NCBI GenBank assembly: GCA_030431775.1
Contig: JAUIHW010000011.1
Span: 1-64,000, forward strand
DNA from: Gammaproteobacteria bacterium
GTDB lineage: Bacteria; Pseudomonadota; Gammaproteobacteria; Pseudomonadales; JAUIET01
Direction of reading: 5' to 3'
DNA: 64,000 nt
In this document: piece by piece, positions 52,619 through 60,346 of the stretch
How positions within the stretch are numbered: the stretch's first letter is position 1
Layout of the letters: every line of letters begins with the position of its first letter
Made by a program: the position numbers and the translations under genes
The notes under the pieces: generated by a model
What the model was told of the DNA's origin: nothing
Seen by the model: the letters and a program-made list of their open reading frames with translations, nothing else
The model's database searches: none

Positions 52619-54079
52619 ATGATTGCAGCGCTAATACTGGCGAATCAGCTGTCAGCAAACAACCCGGCTATCGATAAAGCCGATATAGTGCTCATGATTG
52701 AGGCGGATGATCTGTGCCGTAAGCTGCCTTATCACCAACACAAGCTGGTGCTGTTACTCAGCGGCATGCGCCATTATGCCGAAGAGCTGCGTCAGTTGGG
52801 GAAGACGGTTGTTTATCGCGAGCATCAAACGGCAAGCCGGTTTCTGATTTCCCTGGCGGAACTCTGCACAGCGTACAAGGTCACAGAGCTGCGCATGATG
52901 CAGCCGTTCGACTGGTCGACTGACCGATCGATAGCCGACTTTTGTAAACAGAACAGCCTGACACTCACAATACTCGACAATAACAGTTTCCTGTCGTCGC
53001 AGGTGGAATTTTCTGCCTGGTATCACCGGCAGAAATCACCGCGAATGGAGAACTTTTATCGCCAGCAGCGCCGTCGCCTGGGCTACCTGATGGCCCATGC
53101 CCGCCCGCTGGGAGGTGAATGGAATTACGACCAGCACAATCGTAAGCCTCTTCCAAAACGGGGCCTGGATATCCCGAAATTACCGAGTAGTCAGGCTGAT
53201 TCACAGACCACTGCCGTGATTGATTTGGTGCAGACTCACTTCAGCGAGCATCCTGGGCAAGCGGCGCAGTTCTGGCTACCGGTCAGCCGTGATACTGCTC
53301 TGGAGTGGTTACAGAGCTTTTTGATACAGCGTTTCGCCGGGTTTGGGCCGTATGAAGATGCGATGGCGGCCGATGAGCCGTTTCTGTTTCATTCTGTGCT
53401 GAGCCCGCTGATCAATATTGGCCTGCTATCACCGCAGGAATGTGTCGAGCAGGCTATAGAGTACTACGAACAGAATAACTCTGTTTCATTGGCCACGGTG
53501 GAAGGCTTCGTACGCCAGTTGATTGGCTGGCGTGAGTACATGGCCGGTATTTATCGTGAAGAAATGCCCGCCATGAAGCACGCCAACTTCTTTGGTTTTA
53601 GCCGGGAACTGGAAGACTGGTGGTACAGTGACCAAATTCATGCGCAGAATATTCCCGAGCCAGTAAAGCGGGTTGCATTGCGCGTACAGCGTTGGGGGTA
53701 TGCGCATCACATAGAGCGCCTGATGGTGCTGGGTAACTGGTTTCTGCTGAACGAGTACAATCCACAAAGTGTGAACCGGTGGTTTACTGCTATGTTTGTG
53801 GATGCCTACGATTGGGTGATGGTGCCGAATGTTATCGGTATGAGCCAGTATGCGGACGGTGGCAGGCTGGCCAGCAAGCCCTATATTGCCGGCGGCAACT
53901 ATCTACAAAAGATGGGCCGCTGGTTTACTAACAACGACGAGGCAAAAGCGAGCGAGTTCACCCGCCTTTACTGGAATTTTTTATACCGACACCGCTCCAG
54001 GTTGGCCAACAACCCACGCATGGCACTAACTTTGAAAAATGCGGCGAACTACAGCGAGCTTGCGAAGCCTCAGGTCTAA
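52619..54079 (+). CDS. Cryptochrome/photolyase-related protein (FeS-BCP family, cysteines absent)
   Basis: From the second ATG (52619, AAGGAG five bases away) the protein has 486 residues and belongs to the prokaryotic (6-4) photolyase/cryptochrome group (PF04244). LVLLLSGMRHYAEEL, EGFVRQLIGWREYMAGIYREEMP, YAHHIERLMVLGNWFLL, FVDAYDWVMVPNVIGMSQYADGGRLASKPYIAGGNYLQKM and LYWNFLYRHR all match. The group repairs (6-4) lesions or senses blue light with FAD. The four cysteines that usually hold a 4Fe-4S cluster are missing: the segment after YLQKM has no CxxC, and no Cys precedes YAHHIERL. An RpoE-type promoter lies upstream, as for photolyase genes in ChrR regulons. Confidence 0.9.
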   Translation: MIAALILANQLSANNPAIDKADIVLMIEADDLCRKLPYHQHKLVLLLSGMRHYAEELRQLGKTVVYREHQTASRFLISLAELCTAYKVTELRMMQPFDWSTDRSIADFCKQNSLTLTILDNNSFLSSQVEFSAWYHRQKSPRMENFYRQQRRRLGYLMAHARPLGGEWNYDQHNRKPLPKRGLDIPKLPSSQADSQTTAVIDLVQTHFSEHPGQAAQFWLPVSRDTALEWLQSFLIQRFAGFGPYEDAMAADEPFLFHSVLSPLINIGLLSPQECVEQAIEYYEQNNSVSLATVEGFVRQLIGWREYMAGIYREEMPAMKHANFFGFSRELEDWWYSDQIHAQNIPEPVKRVALRVQRWGYAHHIERLMVLGNWFLLNEYNPQSVNRWFTAMFVDAYDWVMVPNVIGMSQYADGGRLASKPYIAGGNYLQKMGRWFTNNDEAKASEFTRLYWNFLYRHRSRLANNPRMALTLKNAANYSELAKPQV

Positions 54080-55392
54080 AGCCAGTATTTGAACAACATT
54101 GAGAATTTTTCAAATAGCAGGAACCTCCATGGTCTGGTCGCCCATTCTTCTTTGTACACCGCAGTACACTGCTTCAGGTCCTCGTTAAAACTGGTTTCCA
54201 CTGCACTTGCAAATTCAGCATTCAGGACAGCTACATTGGCTTCGCTGTTATGCTCCAGGCTTCGTATATCAAGATTGCTGGAGCCAATCGTTGCCCACAG
54301 CCCATCGATGACGGCGTATTTTGCATGCATCATGCGGTGTTCAAAAAGAAAGACCTCAATGTTATGTTCAAGCAACACGTTAAAGTGTGCCTTGGTCGCG
54401 TGTTCCGCCAGGAAGTTGTCGCCACAATTGGGAACGATAATTCGGACCTGTACACCGCGGTCGGCAGCGGCAACCAATGCCCAAATCAGCTCTTCGTGTG
54501 GCACAAAGTAGGCTTGTGCTATCCAGATCCTGGTGCGCGCCGCGTGCACAGCTGCTGTTAGAACGTCAATAATTCGCGACTCAACATCAAGTCGGTCGGA
54601 GCTTACAATGGCGGCCTTGCAAGGGCCATGGTTGCCCAAATCAGGGAAATAGCCGCTAGCGGCAGAAGTTCTCGCACCCGTATTCAACCAGTTCCGGAGA
54701 AAAACCGTTTGCAATTGTGCGACAACAGGCCCGCGCAGCTGCGTGTGAACATCCCGCATACCGGCATCACCGGGTGACTGCTTTGGCGCAAAGGCACTTT
54801 TGTCGGCAAGATAGTCATCCGCCCAGTTCACCCCTCCGATGAAGCCAATTTGGCCGTCTATGATCGCAAGTTTGCGATGGTCACGTTGGTTAAAACGCCA
54901 GAAGCGTAAATCCAGCGATGCCTGAAAAGCCCGTACTGAAATACCCGCAGCCCGTAATGTTTCGACATAGGACTTTTTCAACTCCAGCGAACCCAGTGCG
55001 TCGTATAGCAGATTAACCTCAACGCCCTGTTGCGCTTTCTGTATGAGCAGGTCGGAAAATTGCCTGGCAACCTCGCCGTCAAGAATCATATAGACTTCAA
55101 TGTTGATATGCGCCTTGGCTGCACGAATCGCTTGCAACAGAGCGCGGTAAGTCTCCGGCCCGTCATGCAGCAGGCAGATTTCATTGCCCCCAAGCATGGG
55201 TATACCGGTAGCCGCTTCCTGTACCCGCTGCAGATAGTCTGTATTCGAGCCGGTATCCAGTGGCAAAGGCCAGGACGAGGCAGCGTCGCGTTTGGTGAAA
55301 AGCAGTCTGGCCACTGATCTTAGTGCAGATTGACGGCGCCCAATGCTCACGGCAGCAAGAATGGCGAAAGTAATAGCGAGAGCGGTCCACAT
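54076..55392 (-). CDS. cls: Cardiolipin synthase (phospholipase D family)
   Basis: The protein (438 residues from the ATG at 55392; a TTG at 55452 is possible) has an N-terminal membrane segment and two HKD motifs, HRKLAIIDGQIGFIGGVNWADDY and MHAKYAVIDGLWATIGSSNLDIRS, with the PLD fold between. It condenses phosphatidylglycerol to cardiolipin in the inner membrane. Only one membrane segment is seen, as in ClsB-like forms, though the motifs fit ClsA as well. It overlaps the end of the convergent photolyase gene by four bases. Confidence 0.9.
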   Translation of the reverse strand: MWTALAITFAILAAVSIGRRQSALRSVARLLFTKRDAASSWPLPLDTGSNTDYLQRVQEAATGIPMLGGNEICLLHDGPETYRALLQAIRAAKAHINIEVYMILDGEVARQFSDLLIQKAQQGVEVNLLYDALGSLELKKSYVETLRAAGISVRAFQASLDLRFWRFNQRDHRKLAIIDGQIGFIGGVNWADDYLADKSAFAPKQSPGDAGMRDVHTQLRGPVVAQLQTVFLRNWLNTGARTSAASGYFPDLGNHGPCKAAIVSSDRLDVESRIIDVLTAAVHAARTRIWIAQAYFVPHEELIWALVAAADRGVQVRIIVPNCGDNFLAEHATKAHFNVLLEHNIEVFLFEHRMMHAKYAVIDGLWATIGSSNLDIRSLEHNSEANVAVLNAEFASAVETSFNEDLKQCTAVYKEEWATRPWRFLLFEKFSMLFKYWL

Positions 55393-55520
55393 ACAGACTA
55401 TAGTAACCCAGAGCGCGAACGAACATCTGCAAGCAGTGCGCAACGGCGTCAAAATGTGGATCAGCTTGCAAAGCCATTGGCATCGCGCCTAACATGTCTT
55501 TTTACGCTGGCTGAACATGT

Positions 55521-56636
55521 ATGGTTGTGGCTCAAGCCCCAAAACCTCGCTGCTTGGTCGTACTCTGCGACGGCACCGGCAACGAGATAACTGCCGATGG
55601 CGAAACCAATGTTCTTCGGCTTTATCAGCTGCTGAAGAAAACGCAGCGTCAACGGGTGTTTTACGACCCCGGTGTTGGCACTGCCGGCTCAACCGAAGAC
55701 TGGGCACGCTGGAAAGCCAATACCGAGCGGGTACTGGGTTTGTTGACCGGTTATGGCCTGGATAACAATGTACTCGACGCCTACCGGTTTTTACTGCACG
55801 AATACCGCAAAGGCGATGACATTGTATTATTTGGCTACAGCCGTGGCGCCTATACCGTACGAGTGTTGGCCGGCTTTATTAATGCCGTTGGTTTATTGCA
55901 CCCGGACCAACAGCATTTAACCGAGTACGCCTTTGCCGCCTACAAACAGATATCCGAAGAAGGTGGCTTCAGTCAGGTAAGACGCTTTGAGCGTATTCTT
56001 CGGCCACGTCGCCCATCCATTCGATTGTTAGGTTTGTGGGATACCGTGAGCAGTATTCTGGTGCCACGCAAAGACCGTTTCTATTTACCCGCGCGCCGGC
56101 AACTGGCCTATACTGAGCGCAATCCCAGTGTACAACAGGTGTTGCACGCCCTGGCGCTCGATGAGCGGCGCCGCATGTTTAGGCCTTATCTATGGCGCGA
56201 AGATCAGCCGTATTGGGGTGGGCCGTTTAATAATGGCGATGAGCAAGCGCAGCTAATCCAGCAGCTGTGGTTTCCCGGCGTGCACTCGGATGTCGGCGGG
56301 GGGCGTAGTGACGCCGACAGCGGCCTGGCGAAGCTGTCCTTGCAGTGGATGCTGGAACAAACTGGTGACTTGCTGGAGCTGAACCAGCGGCTGCTCAAAC
56401 GGCTGGTACTGGGCGAGCACCCGGACTACAGCGCACCGAACCCGCTGGCGCCCATCCATGACTCGCTAAGCTCAGCCTGGAAAACTCTGGAATACTTGCC
56501 GAGCCTGCGGTTGCGCGGTGCGCTGCCCAGGGGGAAGCCGCGCGAACTGCCGGAAGGGGCTGAACTCCATCCCAGCGTGAAGCTGCGCGCGCAGCATGAC
56601 CCGAGTTATCGGCCATCCAACATCGATGTTGAATAA
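55521..56636 (+). CDS. DUF2235 alpha/beta hydrolase
   Basis: The 371-residue protein has the DUF2235 pattern: LVVLCDGTGNEITADGETNVLRLYQLL at the N-terminus (Asp and Asn of the family), VFYDPGVGTAGS, IVLFGYSRGAYTVRVLAGFI with the nucleophile Ser in GYSRG, and WFPGVHSDVGGG with the His. Members include lipases and phospholipases such as the type VI effector Tle1. No secretion genes are near and no signal peptide is seen, so it is probably a cytoplasmic esterase or lipase. The divergent gene is cardiolipin synthase. Confidence 0.87.
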   Translation: MVVAQAPKPRCLVVLCDGTGNEITADGETNVLRLYQLLKKTQRQRVFYDPGVGTAGSTEDWARWKANTERVLGLLTGYGLDNNVLDAYRFLLHEYRKGDDIVLFGYSRGAYTVRVLAGFINAVGLLHPDQQHLTEYAFAAYKQISEEGGFSQVRRFERILRPRRPSIRLLGLWDTVSSILVPRKDRFYLPARRQLAYTERNPSVQQVLHALALDERRRMFRPYLWREDQPYWGGPFNNGDEQAQLIQQLWFPGVHSDVGGGRSDADSGLAKLSLQWMLEQTGDLLELNQRLLKRLVLGEHPDYSAPNPLAPIHDSLSSAWKTLEYLPSLRLRGALPRGKPRELPEGAELHPSVKLRAQHDPSYRPSNIDVE

Positions 56637-56715
56637 ACCATCACCAGGCAACAGATTTTCCTTACCCCAGCACTCTATCAGGGGAGACCCACAGTAAAAT
56701 TCCAAAGAGTGCAGC

Positions 56716-57774
56716 ATGAAGGTTTGTCACATTAACCTGGCCAAGACATTCAGAGGCGGGGAGCGGCAAACACTGATACTCATGAACGAATTGGCGAAAC
56801 AGGGTGTTGATCAATGCCTGGTGGTCAGACGTGATGGCGGCGCTTGGGCTGACAGTGGCGCTTTCAGTCAGCATGAAATCAGGAAAACTCCTGGTAATCT
56901 TTGGCCCAAACTCAAGATATTCGAAGATATCGACCTGATCCACGCCCATGATGCGAAGGCGCTGCGTCTGGCTTTTGCCGCGCACAAACGCTTCGCCATC
57001 CCCTACGTCGTTACTCGCCGTATCGTGCAGAAACCAAGCGGTAATACACTGAACAAGCGCTCCTATGCGGCTGCGGCTGCGGTGGTAGCCGTCTCCTCAG
57101 TGATCCAGCCGGTCATTCAACCGATGGCAAGAGTTGCTGTGCAAAGAATCCCAGATGCTTACGCGAACCTCAGTGTTGACCCAGAGCGTGCACGGGCCAT
57201 TCGCAGCCGGTATCCGGGGAAGTTTATTATCGGTCATGTAGGCGCGCTGGAAAATGTCGACAAGGGGCAACTGCACTTGCTGAATATAGCCGAAGCGCTT
57301 AACGAGCTTGCGCCCGATGTGCAGCTGCTCTTTTTGGGTGCCGGCAGCGATTCGCAATGGTTTGCAGCGCTCAGTGAACAGCTGAGTAATGTAGAATTTC
57401 TCGGCTTTCAGCGAGATGTTGGGGATTTTATTGCGGCATTCGACCTGTTCGTATTTCCGTCTTTGCGAGAGGGTTTGGGTTCGACTCTGCTGGATGTTAT
57501 GCAGGCCAATGTTCCGATAATCGCGAGTGAAGTCGGCGGTATCGTGGATATCATCCAACATGAACACAACGGTTTGCTGTTTGCAAAAGGCGACGAGCAG
57601 AAACTTTTACAGTTAATATTGCAGCTCTATCATTCCCCGGATCTTCGCACACAACTGGCTCTGAAGGCGGCCGCCGGCTTGGAGCAGTTTTCGCCGCATC
57701 AGATTGCCCAACAGTACTCTGTGCTGTATCGGAAAGTGTTGCACAATCAGTCTGCGTCGTCACTCAGCGAATAG
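56716..57774 (+). CDS. Glycosyltransferase family 4 protein
   Basis: The protein (352 residues) has a GT-B fold. The N-terminal half opens with CHINLAKTFRGGERQTLILMNELAKQGVDQCLVVR; the C-terminal half has FIIGHVGALENVDKGQLHLLNIAEAL, the sugar-nucleotide loop FLGFQRDVGDFIAAFDLFVFPSLREGLGSTLLDVMQANVPIIASEVGG with the E-x7-E pattern of family 4. It transfers a sugar from a nucleotide donor, most likely in LPS core or surface polysaccharide synthesis. A family 25 transferase follows 87 bases downstream and fits such a role. Confidence 0.9.
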   Translation: MKVCHINLAKTFRGGERQTLILMNELAKQGVDQCLVVRRDGGAWADSGAFSQHEIRKTPGNLWPKLKIFEDIDLIHAHDAKALRLAFAAHKRFAIPYVVTRRIVQKPSGNTLNKRSYAAAAAVVAVSSVIQPVIQPMARVAVQRIPDAYANLSVDPERARAIRSRYPGKFIIGHVGALENVDKGQLHLLNIAEALNELAPDVQLLFLGAGSDSQWFAALSEQLSNVEFLGFQRDVGDFIAAFDLFVFPSLREGLGSTLLDVMQANVPIIASEVGGIVDIIQHEHNGLLFAKGDEQKLLQLILQLYHSPDLRTQLALKAAAGLEQFSPHQIAQQYSVLYRKVLHNQSASSLSE

Positions 57775-57861
57775 TATTGCGACCTGACTGCCGGAAAAGA
57801 ACAGATTATCTGCAAGACAGAACTCTATATCAGCTAAGTCCCCGATCGAGAGCAGTCTGTT

Positions 57862-58677
57862 ATGCGAATCGTTGTCATAAGTTTGTCCACTGCGCACGAA
57901 CGTCGTGCTGCAATCATTGAACAGTTTGCCCAGGCCGGCTTACAGTTTGAGTTTTGCGCGGCGTTCACCGCTGAGACCCAGCCAATCCAAGCCATCGATG
58001 TTGACCAACAACGCTGTTACCGCAACATGGGGCGCTACCTGACGCCCACTGAACTGGCTTGTTTCGCAAGCCACCGGCGAGTCTGGCTTCAGGCCGTGCA
58101 AACAAATGAGACCTGCATTGTCTTTGAGGATGACATCGCTCTTCTGCCGGATTTTCTCAGCTGCCTGCCTTTTCTGGAGCAGGTCAGCGATCACTATGGT
58201 TTCATTCGACTCGAGACCAAACCGGGTAGACGGCAAAAAACGGTCTACGAGGGCAAAGATTTTCAATTGAGGCGCATGTATCGCTGTCCCTGGAGCGCAG
58301 CAGCGTACTGCATCAGCCCGGCAACAGCAGCCGGGTTCTTGGAACGGTCAACACCTGTTTATGGGCCGGTGGATCTGTTTTTCAAGCATTACTGGCTGCA
58401 CGGACAAGCCATTTATCGAATCGAGCCCGATGTCGTCCGCTTGTCGGCATTGAGTGCTTTTACCACCATTTCTGACCGGCCGGAGATTCGGCTCTCAAGC
58501 TCTAAACGCTTGAAGCGACAATTCTACAAACTTCAGTTGTTCTACCGGCGCGCGGTATTCAACATGCTTCATCAACCTGAGAACAGCCAACAGGCGAGAT
58601 CACCCACAGGACTATTTTTGGACAAACGGGTACACAATACGACAGAATCTCAGCGCAGCATTGCTCCAAACAGATAA
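57862..58677 (+). CDS. Glycosyltransferase family 25 (LPS core type)
   Basis: The 271-residue protein is a family 25 glycosyltransferase. IVVISLSTAHERRAAIIEQFAQAGL is the usual N-terminus; LTPTELACFASHRRVWLQAVQ and CIVFEDDIALLPDFL contain the SH and EDD motifs of LPS galactosyl- or glucosyltransferases such as LgtB-like enzymes; RLETKPGRR and CISPATAAGFLE follow. It would act on lipooligosaccharide or LPS core at the inner membrane. It is on the same strand as the family 4 gene before it. Confidence 0.88.
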   Translation: MRIVVISLSTAHERRAAIIEQFAQAGLQFEFCAAFTAETQPIQAIDVDQQRCYRNMGRYLTPTELACFASHRRVWLQAVQTNETCIVFEDDIALLPDFLSCLPFLEQVSDHYGFIRLETKPGRRQKTVYEGKDFQLRRMYRCPWSAAAYCISPATAAGFLERSTPVYGPVDLFFKHYWLHGQAIYRIEPDVVRLSALSAFTTISDRPEIRLSSSKRLKRQFYKLQLFYRRAVFNMLHQPENSQQARSPTGLFLDKRVHNTTESQRSIAPNR

Positions 58678-58700
58678 CAGCGTCATTCAACGACCCCTGC

Positions 58701-59342
58701 ATGAAAAACGAAATTCAATGTGCACAGGACAAACAGCTGGCCAAAAGGCTATTGGCTGGCGACGAGCGGGCGTTTGTAGAATTTGTAGACAGTTATTTTC
58801 CCAAACTTTATCGCTATCTGTTCGCGCGCCTGAAAGATGACGAGTTAGTAGAGGAAATTCTCCAGATGACACTGGCCTCGGCTGCGCGCTATTTGCACTC
58901 CTACCGCGGCGAGGCCAGCTTGCTTACCTGGCTGATTCAAATCAGTCGTGGTGAAACCTCAAGGGTGTTAAAGAACCACCATAAGCATCGGGAGCAGACC
59001 GTCAATTGGCAGGACAATGAAACCCTGCAGGCAGTTATAGCGGCTTATGCCGCCCCTGAAGAATATAACCCGGACCATGAGTTCGCGCGGGCAGAGCTGG
59101 CTGGCATGGTGCAGCACCTGCTGGATCAATTGCCGTCGAACTATGCAACTGCCCTGGAACTGAAATACATTCTTGGCCAGGGTTCTCAGGAAATCGCTGG
59201 AAAGCTGAGCATCAGCGATCAAGCGGCTCAATCACTATTGGCCAGAGCGAGAAAAGCGTTCCGCGCACTGTGTGATGAAACTCTGCCGGCCTTACTCGAT
59301 GGCTCCTATTCCCGGCAAATATCCAAGAGGGTTGAATCGTGA
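58701..59342 (+). CDS. FecI-like ECF sigma factor
   Basis: The 213-residue protein has sigma-2 (RAFVEFVDSYFPKLYRYLFARLKDDELVEEILQMTLASAAR, LTWLIQISRGETSR) and sigma-4 (LPSNYATALELKYILGQGSQEIAGKLSISDQAAQSLLARARKAF) domains of an ECF factor. Its four-base overlap with a FecR-type gene and the adjacent TonB-dependent receptor place it in an iron or nutrient-uptake signalling set. The spacing to the upstream GT25 gene is 23 bases, but the two are probably not functionally linked. Confidence 0.88.
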   Translation: MKNEIQCAQDKQLAKRLLAGDERAFVEFVDSYFPKLYRYLFARLKDDELVEEILQMTLASAARYLHSYRGEASLLTWLIQISRGETSRVLKNHHKHREQTVNWQDNETLQAVIAAYAAPEEYNPDHEFARAELAGMVQHLLDQLPSNYATALELKYILGQGSQEIAGKLSISDQAAQSLLARARKAFRALCDETLPALLDGSYSRQISKRVES

Positions 59343-60346
59343 CGACAAACGATCATGACCGTGAAGACCAGAATGAACAACAAGTAGCGGATTTGCTGCG
59401 GCTGGCGGGCGCACGCCCTGATATGCCTTCCGCGATGCAGGAACGCCTGAGTGCGGGATTCGCGGCTGAGTTAAGCAAGCAGCAATTCGCTCGGCGACGA
59501 AGGAGGAGCTTTCTGATTGCACTACCTGCTTGTGCGGCCCTGCTGCTGAGCGTGATTGTGCTATTCCGACCGAGCCCGCAAATGACGCACAGCCAGCCCG
59601 TTGTGGCGCAGGTGCATGATTTGTTGGGCCGAGCGCAATTGATTCGCGATGGTGAAACGACCTCGCTGAAGCCGGGCGTAGCACTGCGAGAAAATGACCA
59701 GGTACGAACTGCGAATAATGCGTTAATCGCGGTGCAATACGGTGAGCATCGGGTGCGGGTAAACGGTCGGTCCTTCCTATCGCTTGCTATGGACGGCTTA
59801 CACCTTGATAAAGGCGAAGTGTATGTCACTTCAAACGCAGTCGACTCCGACACTGGGCTGACTGTACGTACCCCGCACTTCCATGTACGCGATATTGGTA
59901 CCCAGTTTCTGGTGAAAACCACTGCCGATGGTGCTGAAGCGTGGGTGCGCGAGGGGCAAATAGTGGTGACTGCACAAAGCGATACCTTGCAGGCGAAAGC
60001 TGATTCTGAGCATGCCGTACACGTCCGTTTGTCCGATGCCACATTGCAACACACGGTCGCTCCAAAGTTTGGCGCTGTTTGGTCCTGGGTGGAGAAATTA
60101 CCCGAGAGCTTTACTCTGGACCGGAAAACCGTGCACGACTATCTCGTCTGGGTGCAGCAAGAAAGCGGCGTGCAAGTTCACTACCTGGATCAGGCCGCGA
60201 AAACTGCCGCGCAGTCTACTCGTCTGGCCGGGGATTTGACTGATGGAATGACCGCATTGCAAACACTGTCACCGGTATTGTCCACAACCGGGCTACAGGC
60301 AGACATACTGCAGAACGGGCATCTGAACATAAGCCTTAAAAAGTGA
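59339..60346 (+). CDS. FecR-type transmembrane anti-sigma/sensor protein
   Basis: The protein (335 residues) has a cytoplasmic N-terminus, a single membrane helix (about residues 58-77, FLIALPACAALLLSVIVLF), and a periplasmic FecR domain (TTSLKPGVALRENDQVRTANNALIAVQYGEHRVRVNGRSFLSL, DTGLTVRTPHFHVRDIGTQFLVKTT, AWVREGQIVV), followed by an STN-like C-terminal segment (VHDYLVWVQQESGVQVHYL). It relays the signal from the outer-membrane receptor to the sigma factor encoded before it. Its end overlaps the convergent receptor gene by 11 bases. Confidence 0.88.
   Translation: MTTNDHDREDQNEQQVADLLRLAGARPDMPSAMQERLSAGFAAELSKQQFARRRRRSFLIALPACAALLLSVIVLFRPSPQMTHSQPVVAQVHDLLGRAQLIRDGETTSLKPGVALRENDQVRTANNALIAVQYGEHRVRVNGRSFLSLAMDGLHLDKGEVYVTSNAVDSDTGLTVRTPHFHVRDIGTQFLVKTTADGAEAWVREGQIVVTAQSDTLQAKADSEHAVHVRLSDATLQHTVAPKFGAVWSWVEKLPESFTLDRKTVHDYLVWVQQESGVQVHYLDQAAKTAAQSTRLAGDLTDGMTALQTLSPVLSTTGLQADILQNGHLNISLKK

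Noticed and set aside
55430-55465. A minus-strand TGATCC upstream of cls, as a further RpoE promoter.
   Set aside because: No CGTA follows at 16 or 17 bases, so only half of the element is present.
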